From NCBI RefSeq assembly GCF_009733595.1, contig NZ_WOFH01000008.1:124001-188000 (forward strand): DNA of 64,000 nt, read 5' to 3'. The notes under the pieces were generated by a model. The model had not been told where the DNA came from. It saw only the letters and a program-made list of their open reading frames with translations, and did not search any database. The stretch is from Actinomadura litoris (GTDB lineage: Bacteria; Actinomycetota; Actinomycetes; Streptosporangiales; Streptosporangiaceae). The position numbers and the translations under genes were made by a program. Positions 44,501 through 64,000 of the stretch are shown here, piece by piece (the stretch's first letter is position 1; each line of letters begins with the position of its first letter).

Positions 44501-47500
44501 GGCGCGAGCAACGGCCTGACGGCTCCCAGCGGGACGGCCCAGCAGCGGGTGATCCGGCAGGCCCTCGCGGGCGCGGGACTCGGGCCCGGCGACGTGGACG
44601 CGGTCGAGGCACACGGCACCGGCACCACCCTCGGCGACCCCATCGAAGCCGGAGCCCTCCTCGCCACCTACGGACAGGAACGAGACCACCCCCTCTGGCT
44701 CGGATCCATCAAATCCAACATCGGACACACCCAGGCCGCCGCCGGAGTCGCCGGCATCATCAAGATGATCATGGCCATGCGGCACGGCACACTCCCCAAG
44801 ACCCTGCACGCGCAGGAGCCGAGCCCGCATATCGACTGGGAGTCCGGGGCGGTGCGGCTACTGCACGAACCGGTGCCGTGGGAGCGGAACGGGCACCCGC
44901 GCCGCGCGGCCGTCTCCTCCTTCGGCATCAGCGGAACCAACGCCCACCTCATCCTGGAGGAGCCCCCGGCGCCCGAGGACGGCAGAGCGCCGGCGCCCGA
45001 GGACGGCAAGGCCCCGGCGCACGAGAGCGGCCGGGCCCCGGAGCCCGGCGCGGCGCCGGCGGTGACGCCCTGGGTGATATCGGCGCAGGACGAGACGGCC
45101 CTCAGCGCCCGCGCCGCCGGTATCCGCGGGCTGGCGGAGGAGGAGCCGGAATCGCTCGCCCTGTCCCTCGCGACCACCCGGGCGTCCCTCGATCATCGCG
45201 CGGTGGTCCTCGGCGCCGACCGGGAGGAGGCGCTGGCCGGGCTGGACGCCCTCGCCCACGACCGGGAGTCGCCCCACGTGGTGCGCGGCATCGCCCGTCC
45301 CCACCACAAGACCGCGTTCGTGTTCCCCGGCCAGGGCTCACAGTGGACCGGCATGGCCCTCGACCTGCGGGACGCCTCCCCGGTGTTCCGCGACGGCCTG
45401 GACGCCTGCGCCGACGCCCTCGCCCCCCACCTGGACGTCCCGCTGATCGAGGCGCTGGGCAGCGCCGACGCGCTCCAGCGCGTCGACGTCGTGCAGCCCG
45501 CCCTGTTCGCCGTCATGGTCTCCCTCGCCGGGCTGTGGCGCCACCACGGCGTCCACCCCGACGCCGTCATCGGCCACTCCCAGGGCGAGATCGCCGCCGC
45601 CCATGTGGCGGGAGCCCTGACCCTGGACGACGCCGCCAAGATCATCGCGCTGCGGAGCAGGGCCGTCACCGCACTCGCCGGAACCGGCGCGATGGCCTCG
45701 GTCTCCCTGTCCGCCGACCGGACCCGGGAGCACCTCGTCCCCGGGTTGTCGGTCGCCGCCGTCAACGGCCCGGCGACCACGATCGTCTCCGGCGACGCCG
45801 ACGCCGTCGACCGGCTCCTCGCCACCTGCGAGGACCAGGGCGTCCACGCCCGCCGCGTCCCCGTCGACTACGCCTCGCACTCCGCGCACGTCGAGGGGCT
45901 CCGCGCGGAACTCCTCGACGGCCTCGCCGGCATCGTCCCGCGTCCCGCCACCGTCCCCTTCCACTCGACCGTCACCGGCGAAGCGGTCGACACCACCACG
46001 CTCGACGCCGAGTACTGGTACCGGAACCTGCGCCACACGGTCCGCTTCGAACCGGTGGTCAGGCGCCTGCTCGACGACGGGCACACCCTCTTCGTCGAGG
46101 CGAGCCCGCACCCCGTCCTGACCGCCCCCGTCCAGGACATCGCCACCACCGGAGCCGCCACCGGAGCGGCCACCGTGACCGGCACGCTGCGACGCGACCA
46201 CGGAGACCTCCGCACCTTCGCCACGGCACTCGCCACCGCCCACACCCGGGGCGCACCCGTCGACTGGACGCCGCTCCTGGCCGGACGTCCCATCGACCTG
46301 CCCACCTACCCGTTCCAGCGGCAGCGCTACTGGATCGACGGGCCCGCGGGAGCCGGTGACGCGACCGCGCTGGGGCAGGCCCCGGTCGAGCACCCGTTCC
46401 TCGCCGCGGCCGTGCGAAAGGCCGAGGACGACACCGTGGTGTTCACCGGGCGAATCTCCCTGCATGCCCACCCCTGGCTGGCCGACCACACGGTCACCGG
46501 AACCACCCTCCTCCCCGGCGCCGCGTTCGTCGAGCTGGCGGTCCGGGCGGGTGACGAGGTCGGCTGCGCCCGCGTGGACGAACTCGTCCTGGAGAACCCG
46601 CTCCCGCTTCCGAGCGGCGGAGCGGTGCTGGTCCAGGTCGCCGTAGCCGCACCCGGCGAGGACGGGCGGCGCACCATCGCCGTCCACTCCCGGCCCGGTG
46701 ACGAGCCCGACGACGCCTGGACCCGGCACGCGGCCGGGGTGCTCTCCCCGGCCGCGGCGACCGGCGGTGAACTGACCTCGTGGCCGCCTCCGGGTGCCGA
46801 GCCCCTCGATCCGGACGGGCTCTACTTCCGGCTGGCGGAGCTGGGCCTGGAGTACGGGCCGTCCTTCCAGGGCGTGCGGGCCGCGTGGCATGACGGCGAC
46901 GACGTCTACGCCGAGATCGCGCTCCCGGACACCGGCGCCGCCGACACCGGCACCACCGGGTTCGGCCTGCATCCCGCGCTGCTGGACGCGGCACTGCACC
47001 CGCTCGCGCACGACGCCACCGTGCCGCGACTGCCGTTCTCCTGGTCGGGTGTCACGCTGCACGCCACCGGCGCCACGGCGCTGCGCGCGCGGCTGTCGCG
47101 CACCGGCGCGGAGACGGTGTCGATCACCCTCGCCGATCCCGCCGGGGCCCCGGTGGCCACGGTCGAGTCCCTGATCGCGCGGCCGGTGCCCGTCGGCGGG
47201 CTCACGCCGCCTCCGAAGCAGGACGCGTTACTGCGGCTGGAATGGGTCCCGGTCCCCGCGGACGCGGCCCCCGGCACCGTCCCCGCGCTCCTCGACGGCC
47301 CCGGCTTGGACCCGTCCGGACTGCACGGCGAAATTCATCCCGACCTCGACTCCCTGGCGGAGGCGGTGCCGGAGGTCGTCATCGCCGCGCTGGACGGTGG
47401 TGGCGGCGACGACCCGGTCGCCGCCGCCCACGAGACGGTGTGGCGCGTACTGCGGCTGGTACAGGACTGGCTCGCCGACGAGCGGTTCGCCGCCGCGCGG

Positions 47501-50068
47501 CTCGTCGTCCTGACGCGGGGGGCGGTCGCCGTTCACGCCGGTGAGCGTCCCGCGGACCTGGCGCACGCCGCCGTCTGGGGCCTGATCCGCACCGCGCAGA
47601 GCGAGAACCCGGATCGGCTGGTGCTCCTCGACCGCGACGGCACCGACGCCTCGGCCGGGGCCGTCGCCGGGGCCGTCAACGTCGCGGCGGCGGGCGAGCC
47701 GCAGCTCGCGCTCCGCGAGGGGCGGCACCACGCGCCCCGCCTGGCGCGGCGGGCCGCACCGGGTGCGCTCCAGATCCCGGTGGACACGGAGGCATGGCGG
47801 CTGAACCTCACCGGCGACGGCCTGCTGGAGGGCCTGTCGCTGGACCCGAACCCGGAGGCGGAGGCGCCGCTCGGACCGGACCAGGTGCGCATCGCGGTGC
47901 GCGCGTCGGGGCTGAACTTCCGCGACGTGCTGCTCGCGCTGGGCATGGTCCCCGACGACGCCCGCCCGTTCGGCGGCGAGGCGGCAGGGGTGGTCCTGGA
48001 AACCGGTTCCCGGGTGATGGACCTGTCCCCGGGCGACCGGGTGATGGGGCTGATGGCGGCGGGCGTCGGCCCCGTCACGCTGACCGACCGCCGCCTGGTC
48101 GCGCGGATGCCCCGGGGCTGGACGTTCGCCGAGGCAGCGTCCGCGCCGGTGGTCTTCCTCACCGCCTACTACGGCCTGGTGGACCTGGCGCGCGCCCGGC
48201 CCGGCGAGACGCTGCTCGTGCACGCCGCCACGGGCGGGGTCGGCCTGGCCGCCCTGCGGCTGGCGCGGCACTGGGGCCTGCGGACGCTCGGTACGGCGAG
48301 CCCGCCCAAGTGGCCCACGCTGCGGGCCCAGGGCCTCACCGGCGACCGCGTCGCCTCGTCCCGCACCCTGGAGTTCGAGGAGCGCTTCCGGGCCGTCACC
48401 GCCGTCGAGGGCGGGGTCGACATCGTGATGAACTCGCTCGCCGGGGAGTTCGTCGACGCGTCCCTGCGGCTGCTGGGGCCCGGGGGCCGCTTCCTGGAGA
48501 TGGGCAAGACCGACGTCCGCGACCCCGACGAGGTCGCCACCGCGCACCCCGGCGCGTCCTACCAGGTGTACGACCTGCTGGACGCGGGACCGGAGCGCAT
48601 CCAGGAAATGCTCACCGAGTTGGGGGAGCTCTTCGAGAGCGGCGCGATCCGCCCCCTACCGGTGACGGCATGGGACGTGCGCCGCGCGCCCGACGCGGTC
48701 CGCTTCCTCGGCCAGGCCCGGCACATCGGCAAGGTCGCGCTGACGCTGCCGCGCGGGCTCGACCCGGACGGGACCGTGCTCGTCACCGGCGGCACCGGCA
48801 CCCTCGGCGGCCTGCTCGCCCGGCACCTGATCGCCCGGCACGGCGTCCGGCGCCTGCTGCTGGCCGGACGCGGCGGCCCCGCCGCCCCGGGCGCGGAGCG
48901 GCTGCGCGGCGACCTCGCCGAGCTGGGCGCCGAGGTCACGATCGTCGCGTGCGACGTGTCCGACCGGGACGCCGCGTCCGCGCTCCTGGAGTCCGTCCCG
49001 GCGGAGCACCCGCTGACGGCGGTGGTGCACTGCGCCGGGGTCCTCGACGACGGCGTGCTGACGTCCCTCACGGCGGAGCGGCTGGAGTCCGTACTGCGGC
49101 CGAAGATCGACGCGGCCTGGAACCTGCACGAGCTCACGCGCGACCTGGACCTGGCCGCGTTCGTCCTGTTCTCCTCGGCGGCGGGCACACTCGGGACGCC
49201 GGGGCAGGCCAACTACGCGGCGGGCAACGCCTTCCTGGACGCTCTCGCCCAGTACCGCGGAGCGTGCGGCCTGCCCGCGCAATCGCTGGGCTGGGGTCTG
49301 TGGACGGAGGCCAGCGGGATGACCGGCCACCTGGGCGACGCCGACCGGGAGCGGCTGGCCCGCACCGGCTTCGCCCCCCTCACCAACGAGCAGGGCCTCG
49401 CCCTCTTCGACACCGCGCTCACCCGGGACGAGACGCTGCTCCTGCCCCTGCCGCTGAACACGGCGGCGCCGCGAGGGGAGCCGGTCCCCGCGCTCCTGCG
49501 CGGCCTGGCCAGGGCGCCCGCCCGCCGCACCGCCGGGTCCGCGACCGCGGCGAACCAGCGGGACCTGCGCGAACGGCTCACCGCGCTGCCCGAGCACGAG
49601 CGGAGGGACGCGCTGCTGACGCTGATCCGGGCCGAGAGCGCCGCCGTCCTCGGCTACGCCGCACCGGAGGCCGTCCGGGAGGACAGGGCGTTCAAGGAGC
49701 TGGGCTTCGACTCGCTGTCCGCCGTGGAGTTCCGCAACCGGCTCAACGCGGCCACCGGGCTCAGGCTGCCCGCGACGCTCGTGTTCGACCGTCCGACGCC
49801 CGCCGTGCTCGCCTCCTACCTGCGGGACGAACTGTTCCCAGGGGAGACCGCCGCACCGCCCGTGCTGACCCGGCTCGACGAACTCGACTTCGCCCTGTCG
49901 GGCCTGGACTGGGACGAGGAGGCGCAGGCGCGGATAGGCCCGCGGCTCCGGGCCTTCCTGTGGAAGTGGGGCGGCGGGGACCCGCCGGACCCCGCCGGCG
50001 ACGACCTCGTGCCGGCGACCGACGAGGAGCTGTTCGACGCCCTCGATCGGGAACTCGGAACACCCTGA
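38501..50068 (+). CDS. Type I modular polyketide synthase 2: modules 4-5
   Basis: A 3855-residue PKS: KS-AT-DH-KR-ACP then KS-AT-DH-ER-KR-ACP. The N-terminus is a coiled-coil docking segment (EKLRDYLKRVTADLRTTRGR), and the C-terminus again has a helical plus acidic docking tail (PPVLTRLDELDFALSGL, then EELFDALDRELG). The ATG at 38501 is chosen because the docking helix starts there; the open frame continues far upstream only as an overlap with PKS 1 in another frame. Leu2910, in the linker between the DH and the ER of module 5, is encoded by TTA (47228-47230). No other TTA codon was noticed in the PKS genes, so bldA-dependent translation is possible. Confidence 0.95.
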   Translation: MANEEKLRDYLKRVTADLRTTRGRLREAEAARREPIAIVAMSCRYPGGVASPEDLWDLMAAGTDAISPFPSDRGWDVEALYDPDPERPGTTYTRHGGFLHDAAGFDPEFFGISPREALAIDPQQRLLLEAAWEAVERAGVDPSGLRGSRTGVFTGIMYNDYAARLPRAPEAFEGYLTSGSAGSIASGRVAFTFGLEGPAVTVDTACSSSLVALHLAAQALRNGECDLALAGGVTVMASPRTFIEFSRQRGLSPDGRCRAFGAGADGTGWGEGAGLLLVERLSDAQRNGHPVLAVVRGSAVNQDGASARLTAPNGSAQRRVIEGALSSAGLAPGDVDAVEGHGTGTTLGDPIEAQALLAAYGQDRDRPLWLGSIKSNIGHTQAAAGVAGVIKMVLALRHDLLPKTLHADKPTPHVDWDSGAVRLLTEPVPWPQGERPRRAGVSSFGVSGTNAHVIIEQAPATEPGPEPAATGPAPTVWLISARDDDALRAQADRLRASAAKHPDVSPWDVSHSLAVGRRTFDHRAAVTIGADEDPLSGLEALARGESAANVTRGKAGEGRTAFVFSGQGSQRPGMGHDLYTTYPTFAQALDTIAHHLDPHLDHPIQDVMFDPDPTRLNHTTYTQPALFAFETALTRLLAHWGIHPGLLIGHSIGELTAAHIAGILTLPDAARLVTARAQLMQTTATDGAMISIQAPADAVADTLTNHPTAAIAAINSPTTTVISGDTDTVTTIAQHFQNQGHPTKKLHVHHAFHSPHMDPILDEFHKTAQTITYHPPTIPIVPNTTGHLPTPTDHTTPHYWTRHIRDTVHFHQSIQTLQAEGVTHYLEIGPSATLTPLVQEILDEDAGSGAVVIPLQRRDQPEPRTLVTGVATAHVHGVEVDWPTILPGSRTDLPTYPFQRQRYWLDAPAGGDVTTAGLGAAEHPLLGAAVEPAEDGGLLLTGRLSAQSHPWLADHAVHGTVLLPGTALVELALYAGELVGSRRVQDLTLEAPLVLGRTGAVQIQLAVTAPDDAGRRRITMHSRSDEGPWTRHAVGALAAPEETAPPAGAEGAWPPPGAEAVDLEALHVRLAGLGLDHGPAFQGLRAAWLTDDAVFAEVEAPDGLDTSGYGLHPALLDAALHAAAHDATSPRVPFAWTGVDLATAGTARLRVRLSRIGDDTVALRVTDTDGGAVATVESLTVRPVTAEQIPSRASDDTLLGVRWEPIATDPAATVPEASLVTLASGGDAGPAGARAVTCEALRVLNEWFAGEHPPGAPLVIVTSGAVAAEDGERPGLNASAAWGLVRTAQAENPGRVVLVDVDGSDASRLAIPAALATGEPEIALREGRAYVPRLVRANIERTGGEAAAHAFRPEGTVLVTGGTGALGRVIARHLVTGHGVRHLLLAGRRGPEAEGAGALVEELTALGAHVTVAACDTADRDALAALLRSVPDERPLTGVVHAAGVLDDGVLTSLSPERVDAVFRPKVDAAWHLHELTADLDLSAFVLYSSLAGTLGNPGQGNYAAANTFLDALAQHRHAHGLPALSLAWGLWEQPGAMTGDLDAIALARLSRSGVVPLTAREGTESFDAALAAGPAALVPVRWNMAALRAQAGAARLPALLSGLVPAPAPRRTAPEGWRERFLRLPEAEQHRAALDLVRAQVADVLGHRSLETVDTAKAFDDLGFDSLTAVELRNRLGDAIGWTLPATLVFDHPTPADLARRIRDETVGQPSGPGARVTAVKAAADASEPIAIVGMACRYPGGVATPDDLWELVAGGTDAIGPFPAGRGWDVDALYDSDPEQTGRTYARHGGFLHDADRFDAAFFGISPREAAAIDPQQRLLLEIAWEAVERARIDPAGLRGSRTGVFTGVMYNDYGARLYLGRSPDEFEGYLGNGSAGSIASGRIAYTLGLEGPAVTVDTACSSSLVALHLAVRSLRDGECDLALAGGVTVMATPATFIEFSRQRGLSPDGRCKAFAAAADGTGWGEGAGLLLVERLSDARRNGHPVLAVVPGSAINQDGASNGLTAPSGTAQQRVIRQALAGAGLGPGDVDAVEAHGTGTTLGDPIEAGALLATYGQERDHPLWLGSIKSNIGHTQAAAGVAGIIKMIMAMRHGTLPKTLHAQEPSPHIDWESGAVRLLHEPVPWERNGHPRRAAVSSFGISGTNAHLILEEPPAPEDGRAPAPEDGKAPAHESGRAPEPGAAPAVTPWVISAQDETALSARAAGIRGLAEEEPESLALSLATTRASLDHRAVVLGADREEALAGLDALAHDRESPHVVRGIARPHHKTAFVFPGQGSQWTGMALDLRDASPVFRDGLDACADALAPHLDVPLIEALGSADALQRVDVVQPALFAVMVSLAGLWRHHGVHPDAVIGHSQGEIAAAHVAGALTLDDAAKIIALRSRAVTALAGTGAMASVSLSADRTREHLVPGLSVAAVNGPATTIVSGDADAVDRLLATCEDQGVHARRVPVDYASHSAHVEGLRAELLDGLAGIVPRPATVPFHSTVTGEAVDTTTLDAEYWYRNLRHTVRFEPVVRRLLDDGHTLFVEASPHPVLTAPVQDIATTGAATGAATVTGTLRRDHGDLRTFATALATAHTRGAPVDWTPLLAGRPIDLPTYPFQRQRYWIDGPAGAGDATALGQAPVEHPFLAAAVRKAEDDTVVFTGRISLHAHPWLADHTVTGTTLLPGAAFVELAVRAGDEVGCARVDELVLENPLPLPSGGAVLVQVAVAAPGEDGRRTIAVHSRPGDEPDDAWTRHAAGVLSPAAATGGELTSWPPPGAEPLDPDGLYFRLAELGLEYGPSFQGVRAAWHDGDDVYAEIALPDTGAADTGTTGFGLHPALLDAALHPLAHDATVPRLPFSWSGVTLHATGATALRARLSRTGAETVSITLADPAGAPVATVESLIARPVPVGGLTPPPKQDALLRLEWVPVPADAAPGTVPALLDGPGLDPSGLHGEIHPDLDSLAEAVPEVVIAALDGGGGDDPVAAAHETVWRVLRLVQDWLADERFAAARLVVLTRGAVAVHAGERPADLAHAAVWGLIRTAQSENPDRLVLLDRDGTDASAGAVAGAVNVAAAGEPQLALREGRHHAPRLARRAAPGALQIPVDTEAWRLNLTGDGLLEGLSLDPNPEAEAPLGPDQVRIAVRASGLNFRDVLLALGMVPDDARPFGGEAAGVVLETGSRVMDLSPGDRVMGLMAAGVGPVTLTDRRLVARMPRGWTFAEAASAPVVFLTAYYGLVDLARARPGETLLVHAATGGVGLAALRLARHWGLRTLGTASPPKWPTLRAQGLTGDRVASSRTLEFEERFRAVTAVEGGVDIVMNSLAGEFVDASLRLLGPGGRFLEMGKTDVRDPDEVATAHPGASYQVYDLLDAGPERIQEMLTELGELFESGAIRPLPVTAWDVRRAPDAVRFLGQARHIGKVALTLPRGLDPDGTVLVTGGTGTLGGLLARHLIARHGVRRLLLAGRGGPAAPGAERLRGDLAELGAEVTIVACDVSDRDAASALLESVPAEHPLTAVVHCAGVLDDGVLTSLTAERLESVLRPKIDAAWNLHELTRDLDLAAFVLFSSAAGTLGTPGQANYAAGNAFLDALAQYRGACGLPAQSLGWGLWTEASGMTGHLGDADRERLARTGFAPLTNEQGLALFDTALTRDETLLLPLPLNTAAPRGEPVPALLRGLARAPARRTAGSATAANQRDLRERLTALPEHERRDALLTLIRAESAAVLGYAAPEAVREDRAFKELGFDSLSAVEFRNRLNAATGLRLPATLVFDRPTPAVLASYLRDELFPGETAAPPVLTRLDELDFALSGLDWDEEAQARIGPRLRAFLWKWGGGDPPDPAGDDLVPATDEELFDALDRELGTP
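40187..41010 (+). repeat. Malonyl-AT tract, copy in module 4
   Basis: The whole AT coding block is about 95% alike in DNA to 51811-52640 (module 6) and to 63567-64000 (module 8). It is strikingly C-rich and G-poor on the coding strand, with CAC, ACC, CCC and CTC codons dominating. Confidence 0.8.
42890..43091 (+). repeat. KR tract, copy in module 4
   Basis: These 202 bases spanning the KR catalytic Ser-Tyr-Asn region are near-identical to 55600-55801 in module 6. Confidence 0.75.
43680..49830 (+). other. Module 5: KS-AT(methylmalonyl)-DH-ER-KR-ACP
   Basis: KS Cys1903; AT GHSQGE (Ser2360) and YASH, methylmalonyl. DH His2663 in HTVTGTTLLPG. ER about 3100-3420 with LNFRDVLLALGMVP and NADPH motif HAATGGVGLAAL from 3241; Val stands where Tyr is found in many ERs. 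KR motif near 3429, LDD, NYAAGNAF. ACP S3738. Expected: fully reduced, methyl-branched unit. Confidence 0.9.
44540..44810 (+). repeat. KS gene-conversion tract, copy in module 5
   Basis: Partner of 23472-23742 in module 1; same length and nearly identical sequence. Confidence 0.75.
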
Positions 50069-50103
50069 AGCCGATGACCGGACGGACCCGACGGGGCGAA
50101 GAG

Positions 50104-61839
<11,736 letters not shown>

Positions 61840-61875
61840 CGGCCGATTCACCGACCACCGGAGGAAACGCGCCCC

Positions 61876-64000
61876 ATGGCTGACGAGAAGAAGCTCCTGG
61901 ACTACCTCAAGTGGGTCACGGCCGACCTGCGGAAGACCCGAAAGCAGTTGGACGAGGCCAGGGCCGGGGTTCGGGAGCCGATCGCGATCGTGTCGATGGG
62001 CTGCCGTTACCCGGGCGGCGCGGACACGCCGGAGCGACTGTGGGAGCTGGTCGCCGAGGGCCGGGACGCCATCGGCGGCTTCCCCGAGGACCGGGGCTGG
62101 GACGTCGAGGAGCTGTACGACCCCGACCCGGACGCGGCGGGGAAGTCCTACACGCGGCACGGCGCGTTCTTGGACGGGGCCCTGGACTTCGACGCCGGGT
62201 TCTTCGGCATGAGCCCGCGCGAGGCACTCGCGACGGACCCTCAGCAACGGCTGCTGCTGGAGACGGCATGGGAGACGGTGGAGCGGGCGGGGATCGACCC
62301 GGCGAGCCTTCGCGGCAGCCCGACCGGCGTGTTCGCCGGCGTGATGTACGGCGACTACGCGCACCGGCTGCACGAACCACCGGAAGGGCTGGAGGGCTTT
62401 CTCGGCAACGGCAGCGCGGGAAGCGTCGCCTCGGGCCGGGTGGCCTTCACCCTTGGACTTGAGGGCCCGGCGGTGACGGTGGACACCGCCTGCTCGTCCT
62501 CACTGGTGGCGCTGCACCTGGCCGCCCAGGCCCTCCGCAACGGCGAATGCGATCTGGCCTTGGCGGGCGGGGTGACGGTCATGGCCACGTCAGGTCTGTT
62601 CGTGGAGTTCAGCAGGCAGCGCGGGCTGTCACCCGACGGCCGGTGCCGGTCGTTCGGCGCCGGCGCGGACGGCACGGGCTTCGGCGAGGGTGTCGGCCTC
62701 GTCCTACTGGAACGCCTGTCGGACGCGCAACGCAACGGCCACCCCGTCCTGGCCGTCATCCGCGGGTCGGCCGTCAACCAGGACGGCGCCAGCAACGGCC
62801 TCACCGCACCCAACGGACCCTCCCAACAACGCGTCATCCACCAAGCCCTCACCAACGCCCACCTCACCCCCCACGACATCGACGCCGTCGAAGCACACGG
62901 CACCGGCACCACCCTCGGCGACCCCATCGAAGCCCAAGCCCTCCTCACCACCTACGGACACAACCGCGACCACCCCCTCTGGCTCGGCTCCATCAAATCC
63001 AACATCGGACACACCCAGGCGGCGGCCGGAATCGCCGGCGTCATCAAAATGGTCCAGGCGATACGACACGACATACTCCCCAAGACCCTCCACGCAGACG
63101 AGCCAACCCCGCACGTGGACTGGGACTCCGGAAACATCCGCCTCCTCACCCAACCGGTTCCCTGGACGGCGAACGGCAGACCACGACGTGCCGCGGTGTC
63201 GGCGTTCGGTATCAGCGGCACCAACGCCCACGTCATCATCGAACAGGCCCCCGCCACCGAACCCGTGCGGGACGAGACCGCTGGGAGCGCCGCCCCGGAC
63301 GTGGTGCCCTGGGTGCTGTCCGGACGCACGGAACACGCACTGCGGGCTCAGGCGGAGCGGCTCCGTGATCTGGTCGCGGCGAATCCGGAGGCGGACGCGG
63401 ACGATCTCGCCCGATCCCTGGCGACGACCCGCACCGCGTTCGAGCGCCGCGCGGCGGTACTGGGCGCGGACCGGGACGACCTGCTACGCGGGCTGGAGGA
63501 GCTGATCCGCGGTGAGAGCTCGCCCGACCTGGTCCGAGGGGTGGCACGGCCGGGACGGACGGCGTTCGTGTTCTCCGGGCAGGGCAGCCAACGTCCCGGC
63601 ATGGGCCACGACCTCTACACCACCTATCCCACCTTCGCCCAAGCCCTCGACACCATCGCCCACCACCTCGACCCCCACCTCGACCACCCCATCCAAGACG
63701 TCATGTTCGACCCCGACCCCACCCGCCTCAACCAGACCACCTACACCCAACCCGCCCTCTTCGCCTACCAAACCGCCCTCACCCACCTCCTCGCCCACTG
63801 GGGCATCCACCCCCACCTCCTCATCGGCCACTCCATCGGCGAACTCACCGCCGCCCACATCGCCGGCATCCTCACCCTCCCCGACGCCGCCCGACTCGTC
63901 ACCACACGCGCACAACTCATGCAAACCACCAGCACCGACGGCGCCATGATCTCCATCCAAGCCCCCGCCGACACCCTCGCCGCCACCCTCAACCAGCACC
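61876..64000 (+). CDS. Type I modular polyketide synthase 4 (partial): module 8 KS and most of AT
   Basis: The frame is open from ATG 61876 to the window edge (708 codons). GGAGGAA lies about 11 bases upstream. An N-terminal coiled-coil docking segment (KKLLDYLKWVTADLRKTRKQ) is followed by a KS with Cys206 in DTACSSS and complete HGTGT and GHTQAAAG motifs, then an AT with GQGSQRPGMG and GHSIGE (Ser653). The HAFH/YASH site lies beyond the window, but the near-identity of this AT with those of modules 4 and 6 predicts malonyl. The gene's remaining domains and the end of the assembly line are not visible. Confidence 0.93.
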   Translation, partial: MADEKKLLDYLKWVTADLRKTRKQLDEARAGVREPIAIVSMGCRYPGGADTPERLWELVAEGRDAIGGFPEDRGWDVEELYDPDPDAAGKSYTRHGAFLDGALDFDAGFFGMSPREALATDPQQRLLLETAWETVERAGIDPASLRGSPTGVFAGVMYGDYAHRLHEPPEGLEGFLGNGSAGSVASGRVAFTLGLEGPAVTVDTACSSSLVALHLAAQALRNGECDLALAGGVTVMATSGLFVEFSRQRGLSPDGRCRSFGAGADGTGFGEGVGLVLLERLSDAQRNGHPVLAVIRGSAVNQDGASNGLTAPNGPSQQRVIHQALTNAHLTPHDIDAVEAHGTGTTLGDPIEAQALLTTYGHNRDHPLWLGSIKSNIGHTQAAAGIAGVIKMVQAIRHDILPKTLHADEPTPHVDWDSGNIRLLTQPVPWTANGRPRRAAVSAFGISGTNAHVIIEQAPATEPVRDETAGSAAPDVVPWVLSGRTEHALRAQAERLRDLVAANPEADADDLARSLATTRTAFERRAAVLGADRDDLLRGLEELIRGESSPDLVRGVARPGRTAFVFSGQGSQRPGMGHDLYTTYPTFAQALDTIAHHLDPHLDHPIQDVMFDPDPTRLNQTTYTQPALFAYQTALTHLLAHWGIHPHLLIGHSIGELTAAHIAGILTLPDAARLVTTRAQLMQTTSTDGAMISIQAPADTLAATLNQH
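62779..62957 (+). repeat. KS tract, copy in module 8
   Basis: Partner of 28653-28831 and 57235-57413. Confidence 0.8.
63567..64000 (+). repeat. Malonyl-AT tract, copy in module 8 (cut by window end)
   Basis: Near-identical to the first half of the AT tracts at 40187-41010 and 51811-52640. Confidence 0.8.

Overview
This is a high-GC actinomycete chromosome window. The evidence is a strong G/C third-position bias, a tRNA-Gly/Cys/Val cluster of actinomycete type, LAL/LuxR-type regulation and a modular type I PKS. The genus cannot be fixed from the sequence. Three regions follow one another.

Region A (1-3583) looks like ordinary chromosome. All its protein genes are on the minus strand: the 5' part of a solute-binding lipoprotein gene, then pabC, pabB and a winged-helix regulator. 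pabB/pabC and the regulator are overlapped and look translationally coupled. A perfect palindrome lies just upstream of the regulator. Three tRNA genes (Gly-GCC, Cys-GCA, Val-GAC) follow on the plus strand.

Region B (3534-about 11,000) is a decayed integrated element in tRNA-Val. The 3' half of the tRNA recurs as a direct repeat at 10123-10173. Between the copies are a frameshifted tyrosine integrase, an excisionase-like gene, two broken methyltransferase genes, an exonuclease fragment and two intact-looking secreted-protein genes (a NucA/NucB-type DNase and a protein with three fascin-like repeats). A second integrase remnant lies beyond the right-hand copy, so elements were probably stacked in tandem and then eroded.

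Region C (11258-64000, running off the end) is a polyketide gene cluster, entirely on the plus strand. It opens with a large LuxR/LAL regulator. Next come five tightly coupled genes: KASIII-like, FkbH-like HAD, free ACP, E2-type acyltransferase and alpha/beta hydrolase. Families and order match the known cassette that makes glyceryl-ACP, joins it to a polyketide chain as a tetronate ring, then acetylates and eliminates to give an exocyclic methylene. A hairpin separates this operon from four colinear PKS genes, the last of them partial.

The PKS starts with a KSQ loading module (acetyl starter from malonyl). Modules 1-7 follow, every one with KR and DH; modules 5 and 6 also have ER. Predicted extenders for modules 1-8 are MeMal, MeMal, Mal, Mal, MeMal, Mal, MeMal, Mal. 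This gives a conjugated tetraene at the starter end with two methyl branches, which together with the tetronate cassette points to a (spiro)tetronate polyketide. No thioesterase, Diels-Alderase, glycosyltransferase or export gene lies inside the window. The PKS modules share long near-identical DNA tracts, indicating recent gene conversion or duplication, or possibly assembly collapse.
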